DNA from: Candidatus Nitrospira nitrificans
Lineage (GTDB): Bacteria > Nitrospirota > Nitrospiria > Nitrospirales > Nitrospiraceae
Reading direction: 5' to 3'
Length of the DNA stretch: 64,000 bases
NCBI RefSeq assembly: GCF_001458775.1
Contig: NZ_CZPZ01000012.1
Coordinates: 248,001 to 312,000, forward strand
Part shown: positions 27,263-36,591 of the stretch, piece by piece
Layout of the letters: each line of letters begins with the position of its first letter
Numbering within the stretch: the first letter of the stretch is position 1
The notes under the pieces: model-generated
Database searches by the model: none
Told to the model about the DNA's origin: nothing
The model's input: only the letters and a program-made list of their open reading frames with translations
Program-made: the position numbers and the translations under genes

Positions 27263-27432
27263 GACGACGTATCCCCTTCAGAAAGAAAGGAAAGCTAGCA
27301 CAGGGGCCGTGGGAAGAGCAATAAGCGGAGCAGCGGGGGATTGCCGTCAAGAGTCGCTTGCTCCACACTCCACGATCAGCTACAAACGATAGGTAGTATC
27401 CTCGTCTTCCGAGTGTGGTAAGCTGCGTCGCC

Positions 27433-28086
27433 ATGATGATGTGCGGTCAATGCAGTCAACAGAACTCCGACGAGGCCCGTTTCTGCCATCAGTGTGGAGC
27501 CAAACTAGCTGAAGCGATGACTGCCGCCGAGACCGCCTCTGAGGTGTCCACTGCTCGGCCGGTTGTGGGCGAGGAGACGCTGTGGCGACAATTCATCGGC
27601 CCTAACGCCGACCACTACCTGACCGTGTTCAAGAAATTTTCGTCGAACGGCCAGCCGAAGTTCGCGCTGTCCTGGAACTGGCCGGCCTTTCTCTATATCT
27701 CTTTCCTGTGGTTTTTGTACCGGAAGATGTATCTGCACGCCTTCGTCTATGCGGTCGGCCCGATGGTCTCGACCTATCTCACGGGAGATTTTTCCGCCGG
27801 CATCGTGTGGAGCGTCATGGCGGGAGCGACCGCGAACTATCTGTACTTTTGGCATTGCCGGGAGCACATCGGTGAAATCAAAAAAGCCGGACGAATGGAT
27901 GTTGCCGCGCAAGAAACCGCCTTGAAGGAATCAGGCGGTGTGCAACCCTATGTCATCTGGGTCGGCGTATTTTTCTACATCATCTTCCTGGCGACGTTGA
28001 CAAAAATGGTGCAAGAAGGCCCGCCCGATGTGGAACAATCACCCGGTCGACCGGCCAAGCAAGCGGTCTTGCTGTCACAGGCTTGA
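27433..28086 (+). CDS. Zinc-ribbon membrane protein of unknown function
   Basis: This 217-residue protein has an N-terminal zinc ribbon (CGQCSQQNSDEARFCHQCGA) and a DUF2628-like membrane domain with three or four helices (LSWNWPAFLYISFLWFLYRK, SAGIVWSVMAGATANYLYFW, YVIWVGVFFYIIFLATL). I chose the ATG at 27433 because the GTG at 27415 adds only residues without support. It diverges from argD. Function unknown. Confidence 0.7.
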   Translation: MMMCGQCSQQNSDEARFCHQCGAKLAEAMTAAETASEVSTARPVVGEETLWRQFIGPNADHYLTVFKKFSSNGQPKFALSWNWPAFLYISFLWFLYRKMYLHAFVYAVGPMVSTYLTGDFSAGIVWSVMAGATANYLYFWHCREHIGEIKKAGRMDVAAQETALKESGGVQPYVIWVGVFFYIIFLATLTKMVQEGPPDVEQSPGRPAKQAVLLSQA

Positions 28087-28154
28087 CTTGGCGCGACAAT
28101 TCAGTATGCTTTGGCCCCTGATGAGATGTTCAGGCTGACGGCAAAGGATCTGTG

Positions 28155-28760
28155 ATGGCTCGATTAGTCTTGCTCCGGCATGGGGAATCCCAATGGAACT
28201 TGGAAAACCGCTTCACGGGGTGGGTGGATGTCCCACTTTCCCCCAAAGGGATTGAGGAGGCGAAACAAGCCGGTGAAAAGCTCCGTGGGTTGACCTTTGA
28301 TCGGGCGTTCACATCGGTGCTCACTCGCGCGAATGAGACCTTGAGACTTGTCTTGGAGACCATCGGCCAAACGACCATCCCCATCGAGAAGGATAAAGCA
28401 TTGAACGAGCGGATGTACGGAGACCTTCAAGGGCTGAATAAGGCGGAAACCGCCAAGAAGTACGGTGACGCGCAAGTGAAAATCTGGCGGCGCAGCTATG
28501 ATGTGAAACCGCCCGGCGGAGAAAGCCTCAAGGATACGGCCGAGCGAGCCTTGCCCTATTATGAGAAGATGGTCAAGCCGCATCTGATGAAGGGGGAAAC
28601 CATCATCATTGCGGCGCATGGCAACAGCCTTCGCGCGCTGGTGATGGAGTTGGACCGATTGTCGAAGGAGGAGGTATTGGAGCTCAACATTCCAACCGGT
28701 GTGCCGCTCCTCTACGAATTGGACGACAACGGCAAGGTGTTGTCACACCGCTATCTGTGA
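28155..28760 (+). CDS. gpmA: 2,3-bisphosphoglycerate-dependent phosphoglycerate mutase
   Basis: This 201-residue histidine phosphatase has [20 protein letters not shown], the second catalytic histidine in [13 protein letters not shown], and the dPGM-specific [14 protein letters not shown]. It interconverts 3- and 2-phosphoglycerate in glycolysis/gluconeogenesis. At 201 residues it is shorter than the 230-250 of many GpmA proteins, lacking part of the C-terminal tail. The ATG at 28155 follows AAAGGA; a GTG one codon earlier is possible. The gene converges with the next one. Confidence 0.92.
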   Translation: MARLVLLRHGESQWNLENRFTGWVDVPLSPKGIEEAKQAGEKLRGLTFDRAFTSVLTRANETLRLVLETIGQTTIPIEKDKALNERMYGDLQGLNKAETAKKYGDAQVKIWRRSYDVKPPGGESLKDTAERALPYYEKMVKPHLMKGETIIIAAHGNSLRALVMELDRLSKEEVLELNIPTGVPLLYELDDNGKVLSHRYL

Positions 28761-28769
28761 GCGCGGGAC

Positions 28770-29252
28770 TTATCCCGCCTCTTCAAGCAACCTCCCGTAT
28801 TCCGAAGCCGGCGCATAGTCGATCAACAATACGAGCAGCTTTGCTCGGTCCTCCGGCGAAATGATGCCTTGCTCTTCGATCAGTGACGCCGTCTCCGCGC
28901 AAATACCCAGGGGACTGATCCCTTCCTGATCGACCAGGCGCGCATAGTGAGCGTGTCGTTCACGCAGTTCCGATTGATATTCGTCCCAGGTGCCGACTCC
29001 ACACCGCCCGGATTCCCACCACGCTTTCCGAACAGACTCATACAGGTCCTCTGTAATGGCGGCTCGGTACTTGGTGGGGATATGCGCATCCACCGCGGCC
29101 AGGATCCAATACAGATTCAACGACAAGATTTCACGAGCGATCTGGGCGGAGGTCGATTCCGACGCCTCGACCCCGTATTCCTCGAGCTGGGACACCGTGA
29201 GAGGTGGCGGCATGGCGTTGAACAAGGCAGCTGCGGCTTCGGTAGGCGTCAT
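28770..29252 (-). CDS. Hypothetical helical protein
   Basis: The product is 160 residues, acidic and apparently all-helical, with no signal peptide or membrane segment. It contains AREILSLNLYWILAAVDAHI and DLYESVRKAWWESG. I do not recognise a family. It ends 10 bases from the convergent gpmA stop, with a short GCGGGA/TCCCGC hairpin in the gap. Confidence 0.65.
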   Translation of the reverse strand: MTPTEAAAALFNAMPPPLTVSQLEEYGVEASESTSAQIAREILSLNLYWILAAVDAHIPTKYRAAITEDLYESVRKAWWESGRCGVGTWDEYQSELRERHAHYARLVDQEGISPLGICAETASLIEEQGIISPEDRAKLLVLLIDYAPASEYGRLLEEAG

Positions 29253-29395
29253 AAAGGTTTCCCTATCGACAAACAGGATACGGCAGGGTTCGTCATGCCA
29301 TCACGTGGTGGCTTGAATTGGAAACATTGTGGTGATTCGCATGTCCTTCAGCACAGAAGAGAAGGCGGCATTCCAAACAGGAAGGGGCAGGTTTC

Positions 29396-29442
29396 TCAAA
29401 AACCGACTGACCCCGTCGGCCCATGAGAGGCCGACAGGGTCA
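29396..29442 (-). terminator. Intrinsic terminator of the OmpA-family gene
   Basis: A 14-bp stem (29408-29421 with 29429-29442, one G-U pair) closes a seven-base loop and is followed on the minus strand by a run of five T. It begins 12 bases past the stop codon at 29454. Confidence 0.85.
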
Positions 29443-29453
29443 TCGATTGAGCA

Positions 29454-30866
29454 TCAGCGATTCGAAACTTTTTTGACGATCCCGCCGTATTGGGACGTGC
29501 CTCGGGCATTACGCGCAATCTGTTCGTCCGTTTCGTTTGTGGAGGCGATCGGCTCAGCCGATTGGATCACGACAATCTCGACCCGCCGGTTCTTGCTCCG
29601 ACCTTCTTCCGTATCGTTGGTCGCGATGGGGCGTGCGTCCGCATATCCGACGGCCCTGACGCGGTCGGCGCCTAATCCACCCTTGATCAGGGCCTTGCCG
29701 GCATTTTCGGCGCGCGCCTGAGAAAGCTCACCGTTGTCCTTAAAGGGGCGCCGACTATCGTACTTGACCGGCGTGCTGTCGGTATGTCCAGCGACTTCAA
29801 CGCTCTGGGGACGGAATTTACGCAAGGCGACGCCGATGCGCTTGACCAAGGTGGTCCCTGCCGGTGTCATGGTGACTCGCCCCTTGGCGAACAGCTCACC
29901 CGACGACAATGCGAGCGTGAGTTTGTCGCCCCGTTGCTCCAACACCACGGTGCCTCGTTTGAGTTCGTCCTGGAGGGCGCTCGCCAGCTTCTCGCTGACC
30001 CGAGTGAGGTCGGCGGTGGCGCGCGCCGTTGTGATGGTCGGCTGAGGCAGCCCATTCTTAGCGTAGGAAGGCAGTTTGACCGGCTTCGGAAGGCTCTTGC
30101 CCAGACTCGTGAGCAGGCGTTTCGCCTGCGCGAGCTGCGAGTCGCGGGCGGCGAGTTCCATATCCATGTTGGCCTTGGCCAGCTGGAACTCCTGCTCTTT
30201 CGCCACCAATTGCAGGTCAAGGTCCGCGATCCGTTGCATCGCTGTATCAAGCTGGTCATTGTTGGTGGCAAATTGCCGCTCGATGTCGAAGACTTGTTGC
30301 CTGGCCAGCTCCAGGCTGCTTCTTGTCCGGTTCAGCTCCTGAGACATTTGCTGGTGTGTGTCCCGTTGAGTGCAGAGCCCCGCGAGTTCCTGCTCCTTTT
30401 GGGTCAGCTGCGCTTCCAGGGCTTCGGCGCGCGTTTTTTCGACGTTCACTTGATTGGCCGCCGCCGCCGTTTTCTCTCGCAGGAGAGACAACTCTTTCTC
30501 TTTGGCCGTGAGTTGTTCGAGGAGCTGTTCCAATCGTACTGTTTCTTTCTCTATTTCCGAAGGTTGGCCCTGGGGAGTGTCGATCGTAATAGACGTCATG
30601 GGAGTAATTGATGGAGCCGGAGAGGTCTCGTCGCTGTTCACTTGATGGACATACGAACCCACCTCGCTGTCCTGCCGAGCGTGCCGAACATCGGCCGGTG
30701 TCAAGAGCCCGACGAGCATGGCGAGAAGAGAGCGCTGCCCGCTATCCGATTGCACCGCGGTCGGCTGCTGATCGACCGTGGGCTGAGTGGCGGCAGCCAG
30801 ACTCGATTCCTGGCCGTTGACCGTGAAGGTGAATAGAAACGCAAAGGCGACAAGCTTCATCATCAT
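29454..30866 (-). CDS. OmpA/MotB-type peptidoglycan-binding protein with long coiled coil
   Basis: This 470-residue protein has an N-terminal signal peptide (LVAFAFLFTFTVNG). A coiled coil of about 180 residues, rich in E, Q, K and L, spans residues 110-275. The C-terminal OmpA domain has VEVAGHTDSTPV, LSQARAENAGKALIKGGL, VRAVGYADARPIATN and the RSKNRRVEIVV ending. It probably links the outer membrane or periplasm to peptidoglycan. A GAGGTGAG site precedes three ATG codons; I used the first. A strong terminator follows. Confidence 0.85.
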   Translation of the reverse strand: MMMKLVAFAFLFTFTVNGQESSLAAATQPTVDQQPTAVQSDSGQRSLLAMLVGLLTPADVRHARQDSEVGSYVHQVNSDETSPAPSITPMTSITIDTPQGQPSEIEKETVRLEQLLEQLTAKEKELSLLREKTAAAANQVNVEKTRAEALEAQLTQKEQELAGLCTQRDTHQQMSQELNRTRSSLELARQQVFDIERQFATNNDQLDTAMQRIADLDLQLVAKEQEFQLAKANMDMELAARDSQLAQAKRLLTSLGKSLPKPVKLPSYAKNGLPQPTITTARATADLTRVSEKLASALQDELKRGTVVLEQRGDKLTLALSSGELFAKGRVTMTPAGTTLVKRIGVALRKFRPQSVEVAGHTDSTPVKYDSRRPFKDNGELSQARAENAGKALIKGGLGADRVRAVGYADARPIATNDTEEGRSKNRRVEIVVIQSAEPIASTNETDEQIARNARGTSQYGGIVKKVSNR

Positions 30867-31326
30867 GTCTCACCTCACTCCGAATGAGAAATTACAGCGA
30901 CTCCACCGTATGGAGTCAAGATTTGGAAGTCGAATGTTGGGGCAACAGCTCTTCTCGTTCATACCGCAAACAATCAGTCACGAAACGGTCGAACGACACC
31001 CGCCCACATATACGAAACCGACACAGCCGTGCTGCATCGAGCGATACGTAAAATCAACAAAGCGTAATCTACCCTATACGCCGTCTGGCTGCGCTTTGCA
31101 ACCGAGGATTTGGTTGTGCCGCGTGTCCAAGAAGCCAGCAGAGTATCTCATTGGAAGACGTGATTAAGGGTCAAAAAGTAATAGATGTTTCAGGCTGTCC
31201 TCATACCACATCTAGTGGCTACCCGACAGAACCGTGCGAGTGCTCCCTATGAAAGATCGACTGACTTGAAGATAGGAGATTAATTAGACAGTCCACGGCG
31301 TTTGGTCCATGGCGAGCGGATAATCG
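30867..31326. other. Intergenic stretch upstream of the insertion sequence
   Basis: About 460 bases lie between the OmpA-family gene and the IS target site. No coding sequence is convincing. The promoter of the OmpA-family gene should lie at its left end. Confidence 0.4.
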
Positions 31327-31333
31327 CATGCCT

Positions 31334-32481
31334 TGTAAGTGCTAGAACTTAATCTGACAGTCCGGTAGAGTCCTCGCCTTCACGAAAGGAGTGCGGACGA
31401 TGACCACCGAACAGAAAATTATCCGGGCGAAGGTTGGCGTGTTGGAATTGGCGAAACAATTGGGCAATGTGTCGAAGGCCTGTCAACTGATGGGGTATAG
31501 CCGCGACAGCTTCTATCGGTTCAAGGAGCTCTATGAGACCGGCGGTGAGGCGGCGCTGCAGGAGATCTCCCGCCAGAAGCCCCTCCTGAAGAATCGCGTG
31601 TCGGCGGAGGTGGAGCAGGCGGTTGTGCAGAGGGCGATCGAGCAACCCGCCTGGGGGCAACTACGCGTCGCCAATGAACTCCGCAAACAGGCACTCACGA
31701 TCTCCCCTGCGGGCGTCCGGTGTATCTGGCTCCGGCATGACCTGGAGACGATGCGGAAACGGTTGAAGGCGCTGGAGGCGAAGGTGGCCCAAGAGGGGCT
31801 GGTGCTCACAGAGGCTCAGGTCGTGGCGCTGGAGAAGGCGAAGGCGGACAAAGAAGCGCATGGCGAATTCGAGAGCGAGTGTCCGGGCTACTGCGGCGCC
31901 CAAGACACCTTCTACGTAGGGACGCTCAAGGGCGTCGGGCGCATCTATCAGCAGACGTTCATTGACACCTACAGCAAGATGGGGTTCGCGAAGCTGTATG
32001 ACCGGAAAATGCCGGTCACGGCTGCCGATCTCCTGAATGATCGGGTGCTGCCGTTCTTCGAAGCGCACGAAATCCCGCTGAACCGCGTCCTGACCGACCG
32101 CGGGACCGAGTACTGTGGGGCACCTGAGCGCCATGAGTATGAACTGTACCTGGCCGTGGAGAACATTGATCACACCCGGACCAAGACACGGCATCCCCAA
32201 ACGAATGGGATCTGCGAGCGCTTCCACAAGACGATGTTGAACGAGTTCTATCGCGTCGCGTTCCGGAAGAAGATCTATCGGACGCTGGAGGAGTTGCAGG
32301 CCGATCTCGATGTCTGGATGGACGAATACAACCAGCAGCGACCACATCAAGGCCGTTGGTGTTATGGCAAGACCCCGATGCACACGTTCCTGGACAGTGT
32401 GCCCTTGGCGAAGGAAAAAATCCTAGCGGCGTAAACCCGGTGAGGACTCGCTGTCTGTCCGATGAAGTCTTGACTTATACA
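31334..32481 (+). mobile_element. Complete IS481-type insertion sequence
   Basis: The 1148-bp element begins with TGTAAGTGCTAGAACTTAAT and ends with the matching inverted sequence closing in ACA. The two ends share ACTT-ATC-GACAG and AGTCCTC-CC blocks. The 7-bp sequence CATGCCT is directly repeated at both edges (31327-31333 and 32482-32488), a target-site duplication that places both ends. One transposase gene fills the element and is intact, so the copy may still be active. Confidence 0.85.
31400..32434 (+). CDS. IS481-family transposase
   Basis: This 344-residue transposase has an N-terminal helix-turn-helix ([33 protein letters not shown]), a middle segment with a basic helix, and an rve integrase core. 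The core has the DDE pattern: an Asp in [12 protein letters not shown], an Asp in [10 protein letters not shown] and a Glu in [15 protein letters not shown]. It ends with [12 protein letters not shown]. The start ATG at 31400 follows AAAGGAG; an upstream GTG-type extension of three codons is possible. No frameshift or truncation is seen. Confidence 0.92.
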   Translation: MTTEQKIIRAKVGVLELAKQLGNVSKACQLMGYSRDSFYRFKELYETGGEAALQEISRQKPLLKNRVSAEVEQAVVQRAIEQPAWGQLRVANELRKQALTISPAGVRCIWLRHDLETMRKRLKALEAKVAQEGLVLTEAQVVALEKAKADKEAHGEFESECPGYCGAQDTFYVGTLKGVGRIYQQTFIDTYSKMGFAKLYDRKMPVTAADLLNDRVLPFFEAHEIPLNRVLTDRGTEYCGAPERHEYELYLAVENIDHTRTKTRHPQTNGICERFHKTMLNEFYRVAFRKKIYRTLEELQADLDVWMDEYNQQRPHQGRWCYGKTPMHTFLDSVPLAKEKILAA

Positions 32482-32488
32482 CATGCCT

Positions 32489-32993
32489 ACTCGAGTGTCC
32501 CTCTGCATTTTCGGTCTCGTGATAGTGTTGCCCCACGCACCTCATTGAATCCATTCGGATACCCTGAATCGAAAGCGATACGACTCCTGAGGCCCCTACG
32601 TAGATAAACAGTAGCGAAACCCTTGAAACTTACACATCTCTCGCGGATCCTTAGCGGCATGGTCGTTGCTTTGTGAATGCGCAAGGGGAAAGTCGCTTCT
32701 CTCGCTTTCTATAGAGACCATGGTGCGATCGAATGGGGTTCGTTTCAGTCAGCGGGGATGGTGATACAGCCAACCAGCTGTTGCTCTGCGTCGCTCGGAG
32801 CCGCAATTACGGATGAGAAAGGGCTTCTTCTGAGTAAGCGAGGGGTGGGCAGAGTGGCTGAGACATCCGGCATGTTAAGTACATTTCCAGTAGCATTCCT
32901 AGTTGTTTGTAATTCCGTACTTGTGGGATATGTGGAAGCTATTCACATACACAGAATTCCGCGCTCCGGTCGGGAGCAAACAGGGAGGACCTT
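32489..32993. other. Intergenic stretch after the IS, with a possible sigma-54 site
   Basis: These 505 bases have no convincing gene. At 32655-32670 the sequence GCGGCATGGTCGTTGCT fits the sigma-54 -24/-12 spacing (GG-N10-GC) with a good TTGCT. The next start codon is more than 300 bases away. Confidence 0.35.
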
Positions 32994-33236
32994 ATGATAA
33001 CCGTCAAGAACCAATTCCTCCAGTTGACGCTGTCGGCGATCACGTTCGTCTTAGTTGTCGGTGCGCTCTCGATGATCTGGCCCGGCATCATTGCCATTTT
33101 TCTTGGTGTCCTCTGGCTGCTCCAGTCTTTCAACGCCGAACAGGAGATGGTGGTGCTGTCGTGGGCTGAGGTCGAGAACGCGTCGATCGTCTTCACTTCT
33201 CTTCGGCGACCTGGCCTTCCGGCGATGCTCTCCTGA
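32994..33236 (+). CDS. Small membrane protein, hypothetical
   Basis: The 80-residue frame has a strong ribosome site (GGGAGG, six bases before ATG) and one long hydrophobic region, probably two helices (LTLSAITFVLVVGALSMIW, IIAIFLGVLWLLQSF). The tail after residue 50 is unremarkable. No family is recognised. The good start signal is the main support. Confidence 0.5.
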   Translation: MITVKNQFLQLTLSAITFVLVVGALSMIWPGIIAIFLGVLWLLQSFNAEQEMVVLSWAEVENASIVFTSLRRPGLPAMLS

Positions 33237-33460
33237 TGGGTTCGAGCGGCGGTTTCGTCTGTCGAGAACATTCGGTTCGGAGAGGATAGGCTCCGGGGTG
33301 CTCATGAGCGCCGACGCGGAAGCTCGACTCGTACGATTGAGATGGGCGAGACAGTGCCTGTCAGCCGCCCGATGTGCTCGTCACATGAGCCTCGCTATTT
33401 GCGGTTGTTGCGCGACATGAGCCGATTCGCCACGAACCGTGAGGAATGATGCGGGTTAAG

Positions 33461-33640
33461 TCAATAGTCATGCTTGACACAAGATTCATGCATGCGCCTT
33501 CGATAACCCTCGCATGATCGGCATGGGTGCGCGATCGTTCCTCTCGTCTCGTCAATGAGGTAGGTGGCCTCCGCAGACCGACCATGCCGGTCCAGTCTCA
33601 CCTTCACCCTGAACCACATTTGCCCGGGCAGGTCCGACCA
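33461..33640 (-). CDS. Possible short cysteine-containing protein
   Basis: A leftward frame of 59 residues starts at a TTG five bases after AGGAGAG (an internal ATG at 33616 is the alternative). It encodes MWFRVKVRLDRHGRSAEATY, then HPCRSCEGYRRRMHESC. The CxxC and later Cys could bind a metal. Codon flow looks coding, but I have no family match and the gene may be false. Confidence 0.35.
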   Translation of the reverse strand, partial: WSDLPGQMWFRVKVRLDRHGRSAEATYLIDETRGTIAHPCRSCEGYRRRMHESCVKHDY

Positions 33641-33775
33641 CAACTCTCTCCTGGTATGTCTGCATCGCTCTATGCTAATTGAAGCCCACATAGAATTTTC
33701 GAAACTCACCCCATAGATAGACGAGCAATCTTTGGGAGCAGCGACTTGGCACAACCTGAAAGGTGATACCACATT

Positions 33776-35533
33776 ATGCGCGGACTCATTCTCATACTCA
33801 TAACAGTCTGGTGTACGGTGGGATTGCATGGTTGCCAATCGTGGCATAGGGCCACTCCTTCTTCTCCAGCTCCACGGCACATAGAACCAACGCCGCAAGT
33901 CCAAGCAGCGAAGCCTCAGCGACAGACCCGAGAACCGGTCAAACAGGCTCCAACAGCTGATCCTCAGACTCAGGGGGACGGAAAGCTCCTCGAGACAGAG
34001 CTGTATGTGCTGTACGGGAAGCCTGGCTATAGAGGGAGTTGGTGTTTCGAAAACTATGAGGCCAGCGTACGACAGGTTTTTAAAGTTGACGCTGACTTTG
34101 TCATTACGAATGACCCTACCTATACGGAACGATTCGAACGAGAAATACTCCCGATTTTGAAGGCTCGCTGTACATCCCTCAGCAGAGTTGATGTTCACCA
34201 CTACATTAAAGGCGTGCGTATTGATCAGTCGATGAAGGAGGACACAGTGAGCGAATCGGTTCTCTGGGCTGGAGAACCATTAAGCATGATGACGATTATG
34301 ATCACTTCTCAAGGGACGCTTACCTACACGATGTTCAGGGAGGAAAGCCTCGCGGCGCTCAGGGCGAAGCGTGAGCCACCGCCTCAAGAGCTGGCAAAGC
34401 GGAATAGATGGAAAAAGCGTGTAGAAGAGTTCGCAGCACAACAGCGTGCTGCAGAGGAGGCAGCCGAGCAAAAGCTTGCCGCCGCGAGCACGACTGCCGA
34501 CGGCCAATTATCAGTCTCGGGAATCGACAATGAACACAAGAAACTCTTTCTCATGATCTATGACGGTGAGTATGTGGCACTTTCTAAGAGAACAGACTTT
34601 CAGGATCTTCCGATCATTCTGTACCGGAGTGCCATGGCTATCTATGACAAAGGATGTCACGCCTTTTTCAAGGATCGCATCAAAGTGGTTGAGAGCGTCG
34701 AGGTGTTCCATCACCGGGAAGGGAATCCCTTCGGTGGTCCTATGACGAACGTTTATAAAGATTATGTATCCACGAGCTATATGGAACGTCGCTACGAGCA
34801 AGTGTTCCGATCAACGTACGCCAAAGACATGGCGACCGTGCTGAAGAATTCTCGGAAGAATCTTGCCGAGAGAACGACTCCTGCTGGGTTGTGGGACAAT
34901 GTCCTGGATCAGGGAAAGATCATCATGGAAGGCGCGTTCAAAGAGAAAGAAAGACTTGAGAAGGCCATGGGTTCTCTTAAGGTATTGCTTTCTCCCAATG
35001 CTTGTGGGAAGCCAGGCATAGTCCGTTTCATGGATAATTACAATCGATATATAGGGCACGACTACCCATCTGAGGTATCTAAGGTAGAGGTGTACGCTCA
35101 ACCAATTAATGGGACCTACCCCTATACGGAGAAAATACAAACAGCCTATATTGAACGGTATTATGTAAATGTCCCACCAACATTCTCTCCTGATTTCCCA
35201 GTGCCAACGGATGGTGAAGAAATTGCTGTTTATCTGAACAAGGGTAGTGAGCGTCCGGGGTTGAAGTGGGTTAGGGTGTCCTCCCTCGCTCTCAGGGAGC
35301 TCACTCCAGACCACACGTATACACAAATCCAATTGCCTCCTGATGTGAAGCAGGCCATGAAAGAGGATAAGTATTTTGTAGTCCAGTGTACCTATGTCGA
35401 CGGTAAGGGGGGAGGCCCCGTGAGGTATTATTGGAACGCCAATGGCCCACTGCCGTCTGATGCTGTTCAGGCCTTTGCAAAAACAAATAATATCCTCGAG
35501 CCTCGACGCTCGTGTCCAACCAGCCCACAGTAA
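33776..35533 (+). CDS. Large lipoprotein with internally repeated domain, function unknown
   Basis: This 585-residue protein has a lipoprotein signal (GLHGCQSW, lipid-bearing Cys20), a Pro-rich linker (residues 25-65), and then three related segments of about 100 residues. Each has a central cysteine (ILKARCTSL, YDKGCHAFF, SPNACGKPG) followed by a V.SVEVFHH-like strand. Segments two and three share a TSYMERRYE/TAYIERYYV end. A charged coiled coil (REPPPQELAKRNRWKKRVEE and on) separates segments one and two. The C-terminal 100 residues form a further unit ending CTYVDGKGGGPVRYYW. I recognise no family. It is likely periplasmic. Confidence 0.7.
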   Translation: MRGLILILITVWCTVGLHGCQSWHRATPSSPAPRHIEPTPQVQAAKPQRQTREPVKQAPTADPQTQGDGKLLETELYVLYGKPGYRGSWCFENYEASVRQVFKVDADFVITNDPTYTERFEREILPILKARCTSLSRVDVHHYIKGVRIDQSMKEDTVSESVLWAGEPLSMMTIMITSQGTLTYTMFREESLAALRAKREPPPQELAKRNRWKKRVEEFAAQQRAAEEAAEQKLAAASTTADGQLSVSGIDNEHKKLFLMIYDGEYVALSKRTDFQDLPIILYRSAMAIYDKGCHAFFKDRIKVVESVEVFHHREGNPFGGPMTNVYKDYVSTSYMERRYEQVFRSTYAKDMATVLKNSRKNLAERTTPAGLWDNVLDQGKIIMEGAFKEKERLEKAMGSLKVLLSPNACGKPGIVRFMDNYNRYIGHDYPSEVSKVEVYAQPINGTYPYTEKIQTAYIERYYVNVPPTFSPDFPVPTDGEEIAVYLNKGSERPGLKWVRVSSLALRELTPDHTYTQIQLPPDVKQAMKEDKYFVVQCTYVDGKGGGPVRYYWNANGPLPSDAVQAFAKTNNILEPRRSCPTSPQ

Positions 35534-35754
35534 CAACACACGTGCGTGTGGGCATCCACACGCTCACGATCATGAGCGATGACCAGCCTAGGGCTACTCA
35601 TGCAGAGAAGATCGGTTCAACTGTTAGATGACAGCACGCTACATTGTGGCAGTTTCAATGTGATGATTGGCCTGAACTCTACGGGCATATCTTGCTCCCC
35701 TTGTCATTGAGACGACCTTCACGACCTGGTCCTGAGCGGACCGAGGAGGTGGCC

Positions 35755-35990
35755 ATGGCATCCGAATCAGCAGATCCCATTGAACGATGGACGGTCAAGC
35801 GCCGCCTGGCGCTCGTGGTCAGTATGCTGAAAGGCGAGACATCTAGGTCCAAGCAGGCCCCCAGCATGGGCTGCGGGCGGCTGAGGTGGAGGACTGACGA
35901 GAGAACTGCTAGGAGCCGCGCATGCGCTCCGCACTCGCCTAGGGAGGCGCACCCGAGACCTACTCTTCAGAACCTGTCATATTCGCGCTT
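35755..35990 (+). pseudogene. Decayed transposase OrfA-like remnant
   Basis: An ATG with a GAGGAGG ribosome site opens SADPIERWTVKRRLALVVSM-LKGETS, the N-terminus of a helix-turn-helix protein found as OrfA of IS3-type elements. The match continues in a second frame (QHGLRAAEVED) and a third (RELLGAAHALRTR), so at least two frameshifts have occurred. The remaining part of an IS is missing. The rest of the 505-base gap (35534-36038) has nothing recognisable. Confidence 0.6.
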
Positions 35991-36038
35991 CACACAAAAG
36001 GATTAGGGTCAGGCAGGACTTTTGACTTAGTGAGGGTG

Positions 36039-36425
36039 CTATCGACCATTTCTATCGAGGCTGCGGATCAGCACGGCACGGCCCTGGCGATCGAGCCAGG
36101 ATTGAATGTGATCGCCCACATGGGCCGGGCGGTCGATCCTCGTATTCTCATCATGCGGAATACGGATGTCCTGTCCCCGGGCGTCTCGGATCAGATACGC
36201 GCCACCTTCCAGTGCCTGCACCTGACCGACGACCGACGTGGAGGACGGGTCCCCAACGCACAGCGCCACACGTTGCTGTTCGCCCAACGTTCCCGACACA
36301 ATCCCCATTCCAAGATCTTCCTGTGACGAACGTACTTGCACGATAGAGTGGGCGCAGCCCGTCATCAAGACCAGCAGGGCAGATAACAACACTGCCTGTC
36401 GGCGAACCCTGAATAGACAACTCAT
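36039..36425 (-). CDS. Small lipoprotein of unknown function
   Basis: This 128-residue protein has a lipoprotein signal (LLSALLVLMTGCAHS, lipid-bearing Cys24). The beta-rich mature domain contains VVGQVQALEGGAYLIRDARG and HVGDHIQSWLDRQGRAVLIR, which suggests a small OB-like or SH3-like barrel. No family is assigned. It is monocistronic. Confidence 0.6.
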   Translation of the reverse strand: MSCLFRVRRQAVLLSALLVLMTGCAHSIVQVRSSQEDLGMGIVSGTLGEQQRVALCVGDPSSTSVVGQVQALEGGAYLIRDARGQDIRIPHDENTRIDRPAHVGDHIQSWLDRQGRAVLIRSLDRNGR

Positions 36426-36591
36426 AGGTGAACCTCCGCATAGGAAAAGAATAGGAACCGGCGTCAGACCGGCATAACGCGCGCTGTTCCCTCACTATTT
36501 CATAGGGAGGCGGGAGGCTCAAGAAAGCGCGGAAAACTCAACTAAGGGGGAGATATCTCATCCGGCACTCGCTGTCCATGTTGCAGCGAAT

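Noticed and set aside
28763-28778. Two-way terminator between gpmA and the convergent gene
   Set aside because: The stem GCGGGA/TCCCGC is only six base pairs, has no T-run and overlaps the end of the neighbouring gene.
32677-32997. 106-codon frame after the IS
   Set aside because: There is no ribosome site, low-complexity codon flow and no motif. The next frame (32994) has a much better start.
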